Assembly: GCA_002452615.1 (NCBI GenBank)
Contig: DKES01000021.1
Coordinates: 1 to 59,692 of the forward strand
Length of the DNA: 59,692 nt
Reading direction: 5' to 3'
Source: Patescibacteria group bacterium UBA6816
Lineage (GTDB): Bacteria > Patescibacteriota > Patescibacteriia > UBA2591 > UBA6264
In this document: piece after piece, positions 51,523-58,918 of the stretch
How the letters are laid out: every line of letters starts with the position of its first letter
How positions within the stretch are numbered: position 1 is the stretch's first letter
The notes under the pieces: generated by a model
Told to the model about the DNA's origin: nothing
Seen by the model: only the letters and a program-made list of their open reading frames with translations
The model's database searches: none
Translations under genes and position numbers: made by a program

Positions 51523-51792
51523 TTAATAAATCTCGTGTTTACCTATAAAATAAAATCTGGCTATATTTTTCTTTTTATCTGCAAAATCAAAAATAATCCT
51601 ATATTCATAATTTACAGAAAATGCTAAAAAGCTACTTAATTTACCATGAAGCCTGTGTGTTTTTAAACTTGAATCAAAAGGATTTTTACGATTTTTACGA
51701 AAAATTTTTTCTTTATCCTCAGCCAAATCTTTAATTTTTGCTGGCAACTTTTTGTATTGCTTTCCAAATTTAGGCAAATATAATATTTTCAT
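51523..51792 (-). CDS. RelE/StbE-family mRNA interferase toxin
   Basis: The 89-residue protein has the RelE fold pattern: FGKQYKKLPAKIKDLAEDKEK helices, HRLHGKLSSFLAFSVNYEYRIIFDF strands and the terminal FIGKHEIY. The late His and Tyr fit the catalytic end of YafQ/RelE proteins that cut mRNA at the ribosome. The antitoxin gene lies 8 bases upstream in the same operon. An autoregulated type II pair is likely. Confidence 0.85.
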   Translation of the reverse strand: MKILYLPKFGKQYKKLPAKIKDLAEDKEKIFRKNRKNPFDSSLKTHRLHGKLSSFLAFSVNYEYRIIFDFADKKKNIARFYFIGKHEIY

Positions 51793-51800
51793 AAATCAAT

Positions 51801-52016
51801 CTATCGCAAATCCTTTAAAGATTTCAAAGTCTTTCCTTTGCCGGCCTCAAATTTTAAACGATCTTTTTTGAGTTCGTCTACTAATTTATTATCATTCCAT
51901 TCACGAATAAGATAACGAAAAAATTCACTAACAGAAGAATAACCTTTTTCTTTAATCTCTTTTTTTACCATCTTTACCATTTTTTCAGGCAAAGAGATGT
52001 TAACAATATTACGCAT
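51801..52016 (-). CDS. Ribbon-helix-helix antitoxin
   Basis: The 71-residue protein starts with the RHH pattern VNISLPEKMVKMVKKEIKEKGYSSVSEFFRYLIREW, which binds DNA as a dimer. The basic C-terminus would wrap the RelE-type toxin. It precedes the toxin by 8 bases. A perfect 9-bp inverted repeat lies 15 bases upstream of the start, next to the -10 box, and is the likely autoregulatory operator. Confidence 0.85.
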   Translation of the reverse strand: MRNIVNISLPEKMVKMVKKEIKEKGYSSVSEFFRYLIREWNDNKLVDELKKDRLKFEAGKGKTLKSLKDLR

Positions 52017-52030
52017 ATAATTATTTATTA

Positions 52031-52053
52031 ATTGTAATAATTTGTATTACAAT
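52031..52053. promoter_or_regulatory. Operator of the RHH-RelE pair
   Basis: ATTGTAATA (52031-52039) and TATTACAAT (52045-52053) are exact reverse complements around ATTTG. It overlaps the edge of the -10 box, which fits repression by the RHH antitoxin. Confidence 0.7.
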
Positions 52054-52079
52054 ATTAACAGATATAATTTAGATGTCAA
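52051..52079 (-). promoter_or_regulatory. Promoter of the RHH-RelE pair
   Basis: On the minus strand TTGACA (52079-52074) is followed after 16-17 bases by TAATAT or AATATT (about 52057-52051). The start of transcription would fall inside the inverted repeat. Confidence 0.6.
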
Positions 52080-52185
52080 TTATAAAACTGTGGATAAACC
52101 AATTAACGAAATCGGGGTATCACTTGACCTTTTGTCTAGGTTGACTCCCCAGGGCGAACGAAGTTCGAACCTGTTTGAGTGTGTA

Positions 52186-52218
52186 TTAAAAATACACCGG
52201 TTCAACCAGTGTATTTTT
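52186..52218. repeat. Degenerate copy of the ACAGGTTCAACCTGT palindrome
   Basis: AAAAATACAC and GTGTATTTTT frame CGGTTCAACCA, matching the family at 1446-1480 and 24379-24426. The preceding GTTCGAACCTGTTTGAG is a further partial copy. It also has the shape of a terminator. Confidence 0.7.
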
Positions 52219-52228
52219 TATTTTATAT

Positions 52229-52270
52229 CATTTTTTGGGAACAGTCCCCTTTTTTAAAGTCCCCTTTTCA
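52229..52270. repeat. GGTCCCC/AGTCCCC T-rich element, also near 26320
   Basis: GGGAACAGTCCCCTTTTTT followed by AAAGTCCCCTTTTC resembles GGGGCGGTCCCCTTTTT at about 26333-26351, so it belongs to another short dispersed family. No gene function assigned. Confidence 0.45.
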
Positions 52271-52310
52271 ATTAAAATTTTAATTATTATATTTTTTAGA
52301 TTTCTTTTTT

Positions 52311-52637
52311 CTACTTTTTTATTTTAACTGCCGTACCATAGGCCAACATTTCAGAAGCTCCCGCCATTACCATAGAAGTGGTAAACCTAATACCGGTAAC
52401 TGCATCTGCCCCTAAATTTAAGGCTTCGTTGACCATTCTATTATATGCTTCTTCTCTAGAATCTTTTGTCATTTCTGTATATGTTTTTACTTCTCCACCC
52501 ACAATATTTCTTATTCCAGCCCCAATATCTCGACCAATATTTCTTGCTCTAACAGTACTACCTTTAACTACTCCTAAAATTTCTATAATTTCTTTTCCGG
52601 GAATATTATTCCCGGTAGTTACAATGATATTTTCCAT
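52311..52637 (-). CDS. YbjQ/UPF0145-family protein
   Basis: The 108-residue protein matches the YbjQ family in full: VTTGNNIPGKEI, ILGVVKGSTVRARNIGRDIGA, NEALNLGADAVTGIRF and YGTAVKIK. These proteins form a pentameric dodecin-like fold; a metal- or ligand-binding role is only suggested. It lies 24 bases before the small membrane protein gene end, on the same strand, so the two are probably cotranscribed. Confidence 0.9.
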   Translation of the reverse strand: MENIIVTTGNNIPGKEIIEILGVVKGSTVRARNIGRDIGAGIRNIVGGEVKTYTEMTKDSREEAYNRMVNEALNLGADAVTGIRFTTSMVMAGASEMLAYGTAVKIKK

Positions 52638-52661
52638 ATTGTTAAAAAATTAATTAATAAA

Positions 52662-52823
52662 TTATTTTTGTTTTTTTATTTTTTCAATTTCATCTTCTTT
52701 TTTATTAAAAAAAATGGCCAAACCAATAACAAAAAAGAAAACTCCAAAAAGAATAGCTAAAAAATCAATCCTTGGTCCATCTATAAATCCGGCAAAAATA
52801 ATAAACCAAATTGACAAAAACAT
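52662..52823 (-). CDS. Small two-helix membrane protein (53 aa), missed by size filters
   Basis: From the ATG at 52823 a 53-residue frame encodes two hydrophobic stretches (SIWFIIFAGFI and LAILFGVFFFVIGLAIFF) and a charged tail (NKKEDEIEKIKKQK). The frame stays open upstream for 16 codons (reading INKLSRTISGLVL) without a standard start, which would lengthen helix one. It sits between the YbjQ-like gene and the 52908-54158 gene on the same strand. Function unknown. Confidence 0.6.
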   Translation of the reverse strand: MFLSIWFIIFAGFIDGPRIDFLAILFGVFFFVIGLAIFFNKKEDEIEKIKKQK

Positions 52824-52907
52824 TAATACTAATCCACTTATTGTTCTACTTAATTTGTTTATTCTATTTAATTAAAAAATATAAAAAAATGGACTACTCC
52901 TTTTAAG

Positions 52908-54158
52908 TTATTCAGTACTTCTCTCAATTTTTCCGCATTGAGGGATGGCTTGCTCCACTAATAACATAATCTCATCAATTTTGGGCTCAACCGCGACCCA
53001 CTCCTCTCCATTTTTAAGATTAGCCACCACTCTCCGGCTATGATCTTGAAAAACTCTTTCTACTCGGCAATCTTTAATTGCTAATTTAATTGCTTCCCAA
53101 GCTAAAATATTAACCCAAGCCTGGTCTTCATTTTTCTCAATAATCTTTTTCACTCTTCCTTCTTTCCTAAAATTAGTAATTTCTTTTTGAATTTCCTTTG
53201 GGAATATCTCTTCAACGCTTTTTCCCCAATCAGCCCCATCAAGTGGAATTTCATGAGAAAAACGACTTAAATCATAAAAAGACAATTCGTTAGGATAATC
53301 TATTTTAGCCGGCAAAGAAGCACCGCTTAAATTTTTTAATTGACCATCTTCAATAATATATTCTCCACAAAAGACCCAAACATAAAAAGGAAATAAAACA
53401 TTTTCTGGGCCTAAATTTTCAATTGAACAAAAACGATGACTATTTTCGTGATTTTGCCAACTAAAATCTTTTTGGGTTAATAAATAACTAATAATTGATT
53501 TTTCTTGATGATTTTTTAAAGATTCATTGAAAGCATATCCTGAAACCTTATCCGCAATACTATCAAAACTAAAGACCTCTCTTTCATTTTTGCATTCGCT
53601 TTTTTGCAACTCAGGATAATTAGAGCATTGTGCATAACGAGCTACAAAACTAACTGTTATTAAAAAATCTTCTTTTATAGTTGAATAAGCATATTCTGTA
53701 TAAATTGAACCGGCCGCCCCTTCACTGGATTCTTCAATACAATAAACCTGTTTATCAATAACTTTCTTTTTTGTTTTATTAAAAATATCATCCCTTACTT
53801 CACAATCTATTTCTCCATTAACAATACTGAACTTAGGTGGATATTTATCATCAAGGCTAATAATTCTTGTTTTCCATTCTTGAGAAGAAATATATTCTGG
53901 GTCAAAAATCTTATAAGAATTATTTTCTAAATTTTCTTTTTCTTCTTTAGAAAGTTCTCTAACAAAATGTTTGCCATCAGCAGTATAACATTGTTCTGGA
54001 TAAGACTCGAGAACAGGATAACCTGCTTTTACACATTCTTCAAAGGAAGTTATTTCATCATCCTTAATGCCAATGTCCTTTTCTTTATTTAAAAAAAGAA
54101 AAAACCCGCCAATTAAAACGATAAGTATAATAACAAATAAAAAAAGATGTTTTCTCAT
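52908..54158 (-). CDS. Anchored extracytoplasmic protein with a Cys-paired N-terminal motif
   Basis: After a membrane helix (about residues 4-22) the 416-residue protein has FEECVKAGYPVLESYPEQCY, then TADGKHFVRE, a short motif found near the membrane in many uncharacterised envelope proteins whose two Cys may form a disulfide. The remainder has further Cys pairs (for example CSNYPELQKSEC) and no recognised domain. A role outside the membrane is likely; the details are unknown. Confidence 0.55.
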   Translation of the reverse strand: MRKHLFLFVIILIVLIGGFFLFLNKEKDIGIKDDEITSFEECVKAGYPVLESYPEQCYTADGKHFVRELSKEEKENLENNSYKIFDPEYISSQEWKTRIISLDDKYPPKFSIVNGEIDCEVRDDIFNKTKKKVIDKQVYCIEESSEGAAGSIYTEYAYSTIKEDFLITVSFVARYAQCSNYPELQKSECKNEREVFSFDSIADKVSGYAFNESLKNHQEKSIISYLLTQKDFSWQNHENSHRFCSIENLGPENVLFPFYVWVFCGEYIIEDGQLKNLSGASLPAKIDYPNELSFYDLSRFSHEIPLDGADWGKSVEEIFPKEIQKEITNFRKEGRVKKIIEKNEDQAWVNILAWEAIKLAIKDCRVERVFQDHSRRVVANLKNGEEWVAVEPKIDEIMLLVEQAIPQCGKIERSTE

Positions 54159-54187
54159 ATTTATATTATAACACTTTTAAATAAATT

Positions 54188-54214
54188 AAAAAACATCCCT
54201 AAAAAATGTTTTTT
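54188..54214 (-). terminator. Terminator after fic
   Basis: AAAAAACAT (54188-54196) pairs with ATGTTTTTT (54206-54214); on the minus strand a T run follows. It ends the leftward fic transcript. Confidence 0.6.
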
Positions 54215-54364
54215 ACAATCTCATTTATATCAATATCTCTAATTGTGTATTAAATTGGCTCCCCACCATGGACGTGATTAGAACCTGTTTAGAGACCAAT
54301 ATTTAAAATAAAAAGTTCTGGCACATTTTCTATATCTTTTATACTACATTTTTTTGAATGAAAG

Positions 54365-55465
54365 TTATTTGTTCAGCAATTTAAGCAACTCAGTAAATTT
54401 ATAAACCTTATTACGTTGTTTGTTGGGAGTGGAATCTTCAATTATCCCAGCTTTAACAAATTTTGCCACCAAATTAAAGAATGTCTGGGTATTCTTTATC
54501 TTTGTCTTTTTTCTAATACTTGAAGTCGAAAAGACAGGGTGAATAAAAATAGCATCCAATAAATTAACAGCATATATGGAATTAATATCAATAATTTCCT
54601 CTTTGTATTTTTCATATAGATCAAGAATTCCTTTGCTAGTTTTTTCAGCGTCTTGAGCTTGAGTGGTGAGAGCAAATAAGAAAAACTTAATCCATGCCTG
54701 CCAATCTTTCTTTTCACTGACTCCCCTCAAGAGATCGTAATAATCATCACGATGTTCCTCAAAAAATTCACTTAAATACAAAAACGGATGAGATAATAAA
54801 CCCCTCTCAAATAAAAACAAAGAGGTTAACAGCCTACCAACACGACCATTGCCATCCAAAAACGGATGGATAGCCTCAAACTGATAATGGGCTATTGCAA
54901 TTTGAACCAGCCTATCTCTTTCATCGTTAGAATTTAGATATTTTTCCAAATTACCAAACAAAGAAATAATTTCATTAGACGGAGGAGGCACGAAGCTTGC
55001 TTCCTCGATACTTGCCCCGGGCCTGCCGATATAAACTTGGATTTTCCTAAATTCACCCGGGGCCTTATTATAACCACGGCCAGACCTTAGTAAAATCGCA
55101 TGCAATTTTTTAACTAAATTCTCCGATAGTGGAGTTTTTTCTAAACTGTTTATACCCAAATTCAAAGCTTCACGATAATTTATAATTTCGCTAATATCTT
55201 TTTTCTTTTCAATATCTTTACCACCATCCGGCCTAGCCTCAAACTCAAATACCTCGTTAATCGTTGCTTGAGTGCCTTCAATTTTAGAACTTAAAACTGC
55301 TTCTTTAGTCTGCATGGTTCGACCGAGTAATTCAGGATTTGGCAAATGCGAAATCAAAGCATCTAAACTTGCCAATGCTCTATGTGCTTTTGTAATTTCT
55401 TTGATTAAACTATCGTAATTTACTTTAACTGGTAATTTTTCTGGTATAAAAGATTTTTTTGACAT
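54365..55465 (-). CDS. fic: Fic-family AMPylation protein with N-terminal inhibitory motif
   Basis: Fic enzymes transfer AMP or related groups to proteins. The 366-residue protein has the active motif HPFLDGNGRVGRLL with every catalytic residue, the flap region YIGRPGASIEEASFVPP, and an N-terminal LSSKIEGTQATINE that fits the (S/T)xxxE(G/N) autoinhibitory helix of class II Fic. A C-terminal winged-helix (about 305-365) could bind DNA. The gene is preceded by five TTAGAATAA half-sites, so self-regulation by that winged helix is plausible. Target unknown. Confidence 0.9.
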   Translation of the reverse strand: MSKKSFIPEKLPVKVNYDSLIKEITKAHRALASLDALISHLPNPELLGRTMQTKEAVLSSKIEGTQATINEVFEFEARPDGGKDIEKKKDISEIINYREALNLGINSLEKTPLSENLVKKLHAILLRSGRGYNKAPGEFRKIQVYIGRPGASIEEASFVPPPSNEIISLFGNLEKYLNSNDERDRLVQIAIAHYQFEAIHPFLDGNGRVGRLLTSLFLFERGLLSHPFLYLSEFFEEHRDDYYDLLRGVSEKKDWQAWIKFFLFALTTQAQDAEKTSKGILDLYEKYKEEIIDINSIYAVNLLDAIFIHPVFSTSSIRKKTKIKNTQTFFNLVAKFVKAGIIEDSTPNKQRNKVYKFTELLKLLNK

Positions 55466-55474
55466 ATTTTTATG

Positions 55475-55556
55475 ATTAGAATAAGGAATTTCGTTATTCT
55501 AATGATTAGAATAAGATTTTCGCTTATTCTAATAATATCATATTTATTAGAATAAT
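55475..55556. promoter_or_regulatory. Iterated TTAGAATAA operator upstream of fic
   Basis: TTAGAATAA occurs at 55476, 55506 and 55547, and its reverse complement TTATTCTAA at 55494 and 55524. Two of the inverted pairs repeat with a 30-base period. The array starts 11 bases before the fic ATG and covers its leader and promoter. Confidence 0.75.
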
Positions 55557-55589
55557 GCAAATAAATTAATAGTAAGAAAAGGTGAAGAA

Positions 55590-55770
55590 AAGGTGAGAAA
55601 ATCAGTGAGAAAAGGTGTCAGGAACCCTTTTCACATTTTATATAAAAAAATTAATTAAATATTTAACCAAATATTGAGGTGCCTGAGAAAAGGTGTCAGG
55701 AACCCTTTTCCCTGACACCTTTTTCACATTTTATATAAAAAAATTAATTAAATATTTAACCAAATATTGC
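55590..55770. repeat. Direct duplication next to and inside the ArsG-like gene end, with GGTGTCAGG palindromes
   Basis: A stretch of about 45 bases (CACATTTTATATAAAAAAAT ... CCAAATATTG) occurs at 55631-55675 and again at 55726-55770. The second copy is the 3' end of the ArsG-like gene, so the first is a duplicated gene tail. Each is preceded by AAAAGGTGTCAGGAACCC; the inner copy also pairs with CCCTGACACCTTTTT. GGTGTCAGG-like sequence recurs at about 59155. Confidence 0.8.
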
Positions 55771-56480
55771 AAATAATAAACTCCGGCTATTAAAAAAATG
55801 AATGCTACTACATATCTCATTAACTTTTCAACCTTTTGAACAATTTGAAAAGCTTTGCTAACTTTTTGCATTGAAAAAGCAATTAAGAATGAAAATATAA
55901 TAACTGGTAATCCCGTACCAAGAGCAAAAATCGGGGGCAAAAGTAAACTCTCAGCAGATTTCAGAACCAATGGAATTAAAGCTCCGAAAAATAGCACTCC
56001 ACTATAAGGACAAAAAGCAAAAGCGAATAATATACCCAAAAGCAAAGAGCCAATATATCCTTTATTGGCCAACCATTTTTTTAATTTTTCAATTTTTTGG
56101 TTATGTCCATTAGTTTTAATTTTTATCACCCCAAACATCACTAAACTGATGATAATTAAAATGGGTCCTAAAACTTTATCACCCCAGCCTTGGAAAATTC
56201 GAGAAATTTGAAAAGATGACAAGCCAAAATAAATTAAAGTGGCCAGAAGAGTATAACTAATACCTCGACCCAAAGTATAATACAAACCATTAAGTAAAGT
56301 GTTTTTAGTTGTTTTTATCTCTTTGGAAATATAGGCAATGGCAGTAATATTAGTGACTAAAGGACAAGGGCTTATTGAAGTTAAAATTCCCAACAAAAAA
56401 GCAGTTAAAAGAGGAATATTATAATTATCTATTAAAACATTAATAAAATCCATAATTATTTTTCGCGAAGCGGAAAACAA
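55731..56480 (-). CDS. CcdA/DsbD-like membrane protein of the ArsG type
   Basis: The 249-residue protein has about six membrane helices. Two Cys lie where CcdA keeps its redox pair: SISPCPLVTNI in helix one and FAFCPYSGVLF in helix four. CcdA-like proteins pass electrons across the membrane to an extracytoplasmic thiol protein. ArsG-type relatives occur in organoarsenical operons. The gene follows a CxxC lipoprotein gene by 7 bases, which is the expected electron acceptor. The arsenical name is inferred from context. Confidence 0.75.
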   Translation of the reverse strand: MFSASRKIIMDFINVLIDNYNIPLLTAFLLGILTSISPCPLVTNITAIAYISKEIKTTKNTLLNGLYYTLGRGISYTLLATLIYFGLSSFQISRIFQGWGDKVLGPILIIISLVMFGVIKIKTNGHNQKIEKLKKWLANKGYIGSLLLGILFAFAFCPYSGVLFFGALIPLVLKSAESLLLPPIFALGTGLPVIIFSFLIAFSMQKVSKAFQIVQKVEKLMRYVVAFIFLIAGVYYLQYLVKYLINFFI

Positions 56481-56487
56481 GCTCCGC

Positions 56488-57009
56488 TTATTTACCTAAA
56501 AGTTTATTTAATTTATTCTCAAAATAATTAATAAATTGATTCTCGTTGTTAACTAAACGCCAAACCGTAACATCTTCTTTAATATTGTCTTTCCCATTAA
56601 TAATAGCGTTAACAAAAAGAGATGAACCTCGAGCTTGATATTTCATAACTATATCTCTATTCTCTGATAACTCACCATTTATGTCTTTAAACACTATTGT
56701 TCCATTTTTATATTCTTTTGAAAATTTTTCTTTGATTGTTTTTAAAGCATATTCGCCGACTGTAATGCATGACCAACACTGTTGTGTTCCATGAAAATGG
56801 ACCACTTCAATTTTATCCGCTGTAAATTCCGCTTTGGATATTTGATTTGAATCATTAACAGAATTATTTATTGTTGTTTGATTATTATCTGTTTGTTGAT
56901 TAGTATTTTTTGGTGTGCAACCAGTTAACAGTATAAGACCAATAATTAATAGGGGAAATAAATATAATTTTTTACTCACCCCATTAGATATTTTTTTATT
57001 TTTTTTCAT
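56488..57009 (-). CDS. CxxC lipoprotein of the ArsF type
   Basis: The 173-residue protein has a basic start, a lipobox (LILLTGC) and a Gln/Asn-rich linker up to about residue 60. The C-terminal domain reads VVHFHGTQQCWSCITVGEYALKTI, then KDINGELSENRDIVMKYQARGSSLF. CWSC is a thioredoxin-like active site. The pattern matches the family called nitrophenyl compound nitroreductase subunit ArsF. It would be tethered outside the membrane and take electrons from the CcdA-like protein encoded 7 bases later. A reductase role in arsenical handling is inferred. Confidence 0.7.
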   Translation of the reverse strand: MKKNKKISNGVSKKLYLFPLLIIGLILLTGCTPKNTNQQTDNNQTTINNSVNDSNQISKAEFTADKIEVVHFHGTQQCWSCITVGEYALKTIKEKFSKEYKNGTIVFKDINGELSENRDIVMKYQARGSSLFVNAIINGKDNIKEDVTVWRLVNNENQFINYFENKLNKLLGK

Positions 57010-57095
57010 ATTATCTTATCTGGTTAATAATTATATATTTCCCGTCAGCTCCGAGCATTAAATACAGATATCTAACGGGGTTCATAATTTTTGAT

Positions 57096-58208
57096 TTAAA
57101 CTAAACCACCAAATATCAAACCGGCCATTGTTGAATAAAAGACTACTAACAAAATATAGACAGCTGTTTTTTTATTACCCAACACTCGTCTAACTACCAG
57201 CATATTAGGCAAACTTAATGAGGGTCCGGCTAAAAGCAATGCCAAAGCCGGGCCCTGGCTCATACCCTTGGCAATTAAGGCTTGCAAGATTGGAATTTCC
57301 GTCAAGGTAGAAAAATACATAAACGCCCCGAAAATAGAGGCAACCAGATTGCCTATCAGAGAATTTGAACCGACTATTCTTACAATCAGTTCTTCTGGTA
57401 AAAACGGCATAATAAAGCCCGCTACAAAAACACCGATAAATAAAATTGGCAAAAGCATTTTTGTAAAAGACCAAGTTTCTTTGAGCCATTCTTTAGTGGT
57501 TTCTTTTTGGAATTTAGCCAGGGCTATGATTGCCACGACCATAGTCAAGCCGACCATTAAAAAATATTTGAATGGTGAGTTGATTTGCAATCCGTTGACC
57601 ACCAAAACCGTCACCATTGTTAACATAAAAATTAAAACGGTTGTTTTATTGTATGATGGTTGATTGCTCTGCTCAATAAAAAGATTCCCGTCTTTAGTCT
57701 TTTCCTTAAACATTAATTGCATAGAAAGCCCAACTAAAATAGATAAAAGAACAGCTGAAATAATTCTGGCCAGGCCGATGTTCGGGCCTAAAACAGATAG
57801 CGTTAAAAACATGGCCGCAATATTGATCGCCGGACCTGAAAAAAGAAAAGTAATAGCCGGTCCAAGTCCGGCTCCTCTTTTTCTAATTCCAGCAAATAAT
57901 GGTAAAATTGTACAAGAACAAACCGCTAATATTGCCCCTGATACTGAAGCCAAAGAATAAGACACTATTTTCTTGGCTTGACTACCTAAGTATTTAAGAA
58001 TAAAATCTTTTTTAACAAACACAGAAATCGCCCCGGCAATAAAAAAAGCGGGCACTAGACAAGTTAAAATATGCTGACGGGCATATTCATTTAAAAGTTT
58101 AAAACCAGATAAAATTGCTCCCGTAAAAAAAGCCGATTCCATGGGCATAAAGTAGAATAGTAAAAATAGCCCGAGCAATAGAATAAAAATTTTAATATCT
58201 TTTTGCAT
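57096..58208 (-). CDS. UPF0718/ArsP-type permease
   Basis: The 370-residue permease has about ten membrane helices in two halves. It contains CSCTILPLFAGIRKRGAGLG and then AITFLFSGPAINIAA, the pattern of UPF0718 permeases, of which ArsP exports trivalent organoarsenicals. The paired half has STLTEIPILQALIAKG. It has its own promoter and a copy of the ArsR-type operator. It starts the three-gene stretch permease, CxxC lipoprotein, CcdA-like protein, with an 86-base spacer after it. The true substrate is untested. Confidence 0.85.
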   Translation of the reverse strand: MQKDIKIFILLLGLFLLFYFMPMESAFFTGAILSGFKLLNEYARQHILTCLVPAFFIAGAISVFVKKDFILKYLGSQAKKIVSYSLASVSGAILAVCSCTILPLFAGIRKRGAGLGPAITFLFSGPAINIAAMFLTLSVLGPNIGLARIISAVLLSILVGLSMQLMFKEKTKDGNLFIEQSNQPSYNKTTVLIFMLTMVTVLVVNGLQINSPFKYFLMVGLTMVVAIIALAKFQKETTKEWLKETWSFTKMLLPILFIGVFVAGFIMPFLPEELIVRIVGSNSLIGNLVASIFGAFMYFSTLTEIPILQALIAKGMSQGPALALLLAGPSLSLPNMLVVRRVLGNKKTAVYILLVVFYSTMAGLIFGGLV

Positions 58209-58219
58209 AGTATTTAATC

Positions 58220-58235
58220 ATCAATATGTATTGAT
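58220..58235. promoter_or_regulatory. ArsR-type operator before the permease gene
   Basis: ATCAATA (58220-58226) and TATTGAT (58229-58235) form a palindrome. The 23 bases from 58220 match those before arsR (58856-58878) except three in the centre, which marks them as sites of one regulator. Confidence 0.8.
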
Positions 58236-58263
58236 ATTATAGGTAAAATTTTATCTCTGCCAA
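58236..58263 (-). promoter_or_regulatory. Promoter of the permease transcript
   Basis: On the minus strand TTGGCA (58263-58258) and TATAAT (58241-58236) are 16 bases apart, the same spacing as the arsR promoter. The operator follows directly. Confidence 0.7.
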
Positions 58264-58277
58264 AAACAGAGATAAAA
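58249..58277 (-). terminator. Terminator between the thioredoxin and permease genes
   Basis: A perfect 11-bp stem (58249-58259 with 58267-58277, TTTATCTCTG) lies just after the leftward thioredoxin gene. It overlaps the -35 box of the permease promoter, so the two units are separable. Confidence 0.7.
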
Positions 58278-58288
58278 AATATTAACTT

Positions 58289-58522
58289 TTATTTAAGCCA
58301 GCTTTTTATTTCTTCCACGTCAGGAATTCTTCCTGAAGCTTTAACTTGCTCGTCAATCACAATCGCTGGAGTAGACATTACTCCATATTCGATAATTTTA
58401 TTAATATCATAAATATGTTCGATTTGAACGTCTTTAAGGCCAAGCTCTTCCACGGCTTTTTTGGCGTTACTCTCTAATGTCTGGCAATTAGGGCAACCAG
58501 AGCCCAAGATTTTGATAGTCAT
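58289..58522 (-). CDS. Small thioredoxin-like protein (CPNC)
   Basis: The 77-residue protein has ILGSGCPNCQTLESNAKKA and YGVMSTPAIVIDEQVKASGRIP, the pattern of the small archaeal-type glutaredoxin/thioredoxin (redox-active disulfide protein 2). The CPNC pair is intact. It would supply electrons on the cytoplasmic side. It follows arsR by 6 bases, which ties it to this redox operon. Confidence 0.88.
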   Translation of the reverse strand: MTIKILGSGCPNCQTLESNAKKAVEELGLKDVQIEHIYDINKIIEYGVMSTPAIVIDEQVKASGRIPDVEEIKSWLK

Positions 58523-58528
58523 ATATTT

Positions 58529-58840
58529 TTATTGGTTATTAATATAATGAGATAAAAGCGAATAATATTTACTTATTATTTGAGCGTTAAGGCTGTAAAT
58601 TACTTTAGTGCTTTCTTTTCTTGATTCCACCAGCTTGAAATCTTTTAATACTTTTAGATGATGAGAAACCAAATTCTGGGGCAAATCCAAATGTTGCCAG
58701 ATATCGCAGACGCACAGTTCCTGCTTTTGCAGGATACATAAAATTTTTAAACGATTAGGTTCGGCGATGACTTTTAAAAATTCGGCTGTCTGGTCAAGAT
58801 TATTTTTAGATTTTTTGGTTTTACAGCAATTAAAATTCAT
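58529..58840 (-). CDS. arsR: ArsR-family metalloregulator
   Basis: The 103-residue winged-helix protein has KVIAEPNRLKILCIL, the classic metal motif ELCVCDIWQHLDLPQ and the recognition helix NLVSHHLKVLKD. CxC at this place is the arsenite/antimonite (type 1 ArsR) site. An extra Cys pair is at the N-terminus (NFNCCK). It heads the leftward operon and has an overlapping operator. The inducer is thus probably As(III), Sb(III) or an arsenical. Confidence 0.92.
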   Translation of the reverse strand: MNFNCCKTKKSKNNLDQTAEFLKVIAEPNRLKILCILQKQELCVCDIWQHLDLPQNLVSHHLKVLKDFKLVESRKESTKVIYSLNAQIISKYYSLLSHYINNQ

Positions 58841-58852
58841 AGAATTATTTTA

Positions 58853-58874
58853 AATATCAATACAAATTGATATT
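58853..58874. promoter_or_regulatory. ArsR-type operator before arsR
   Basis: AATATCAA (58853-58860) and TTGATATT (58867-58874) are exact reverse complements around TACAAA. It begins within the -10 box and covers the transcription start, a standard ArsR repression geometry. Confidence 0.85.
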
Positions 58875-58899
58875 ATAGACGGTTAAAATCTTCTGTCAA
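58872..58899 (-). promoter_or_regulatory. Promoter of arsR
   Basis: On the minus strand a consensus TTGACA (58899-58894) and TATAAT (58877-58872) lie 16 bases apart. The leader to the ATG at 58840 is about 25 bases without a Shine-Dalgarno. Confidence 0.85.
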
Positions 58900-58918
58900 C
58901 ATAAACTTATCCACAAAT

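Noticed and set aside
52042..52257. 71-codon rightward frame over the RHH-RelE promoter
   Set aside because: It starts inside the operator, crosses a dispersed palindrome and has no family features.
57205..57960. Frames opposite and within the permease gene
   Set aside because: They are shadows of the strongly supported ArsP-type permease.
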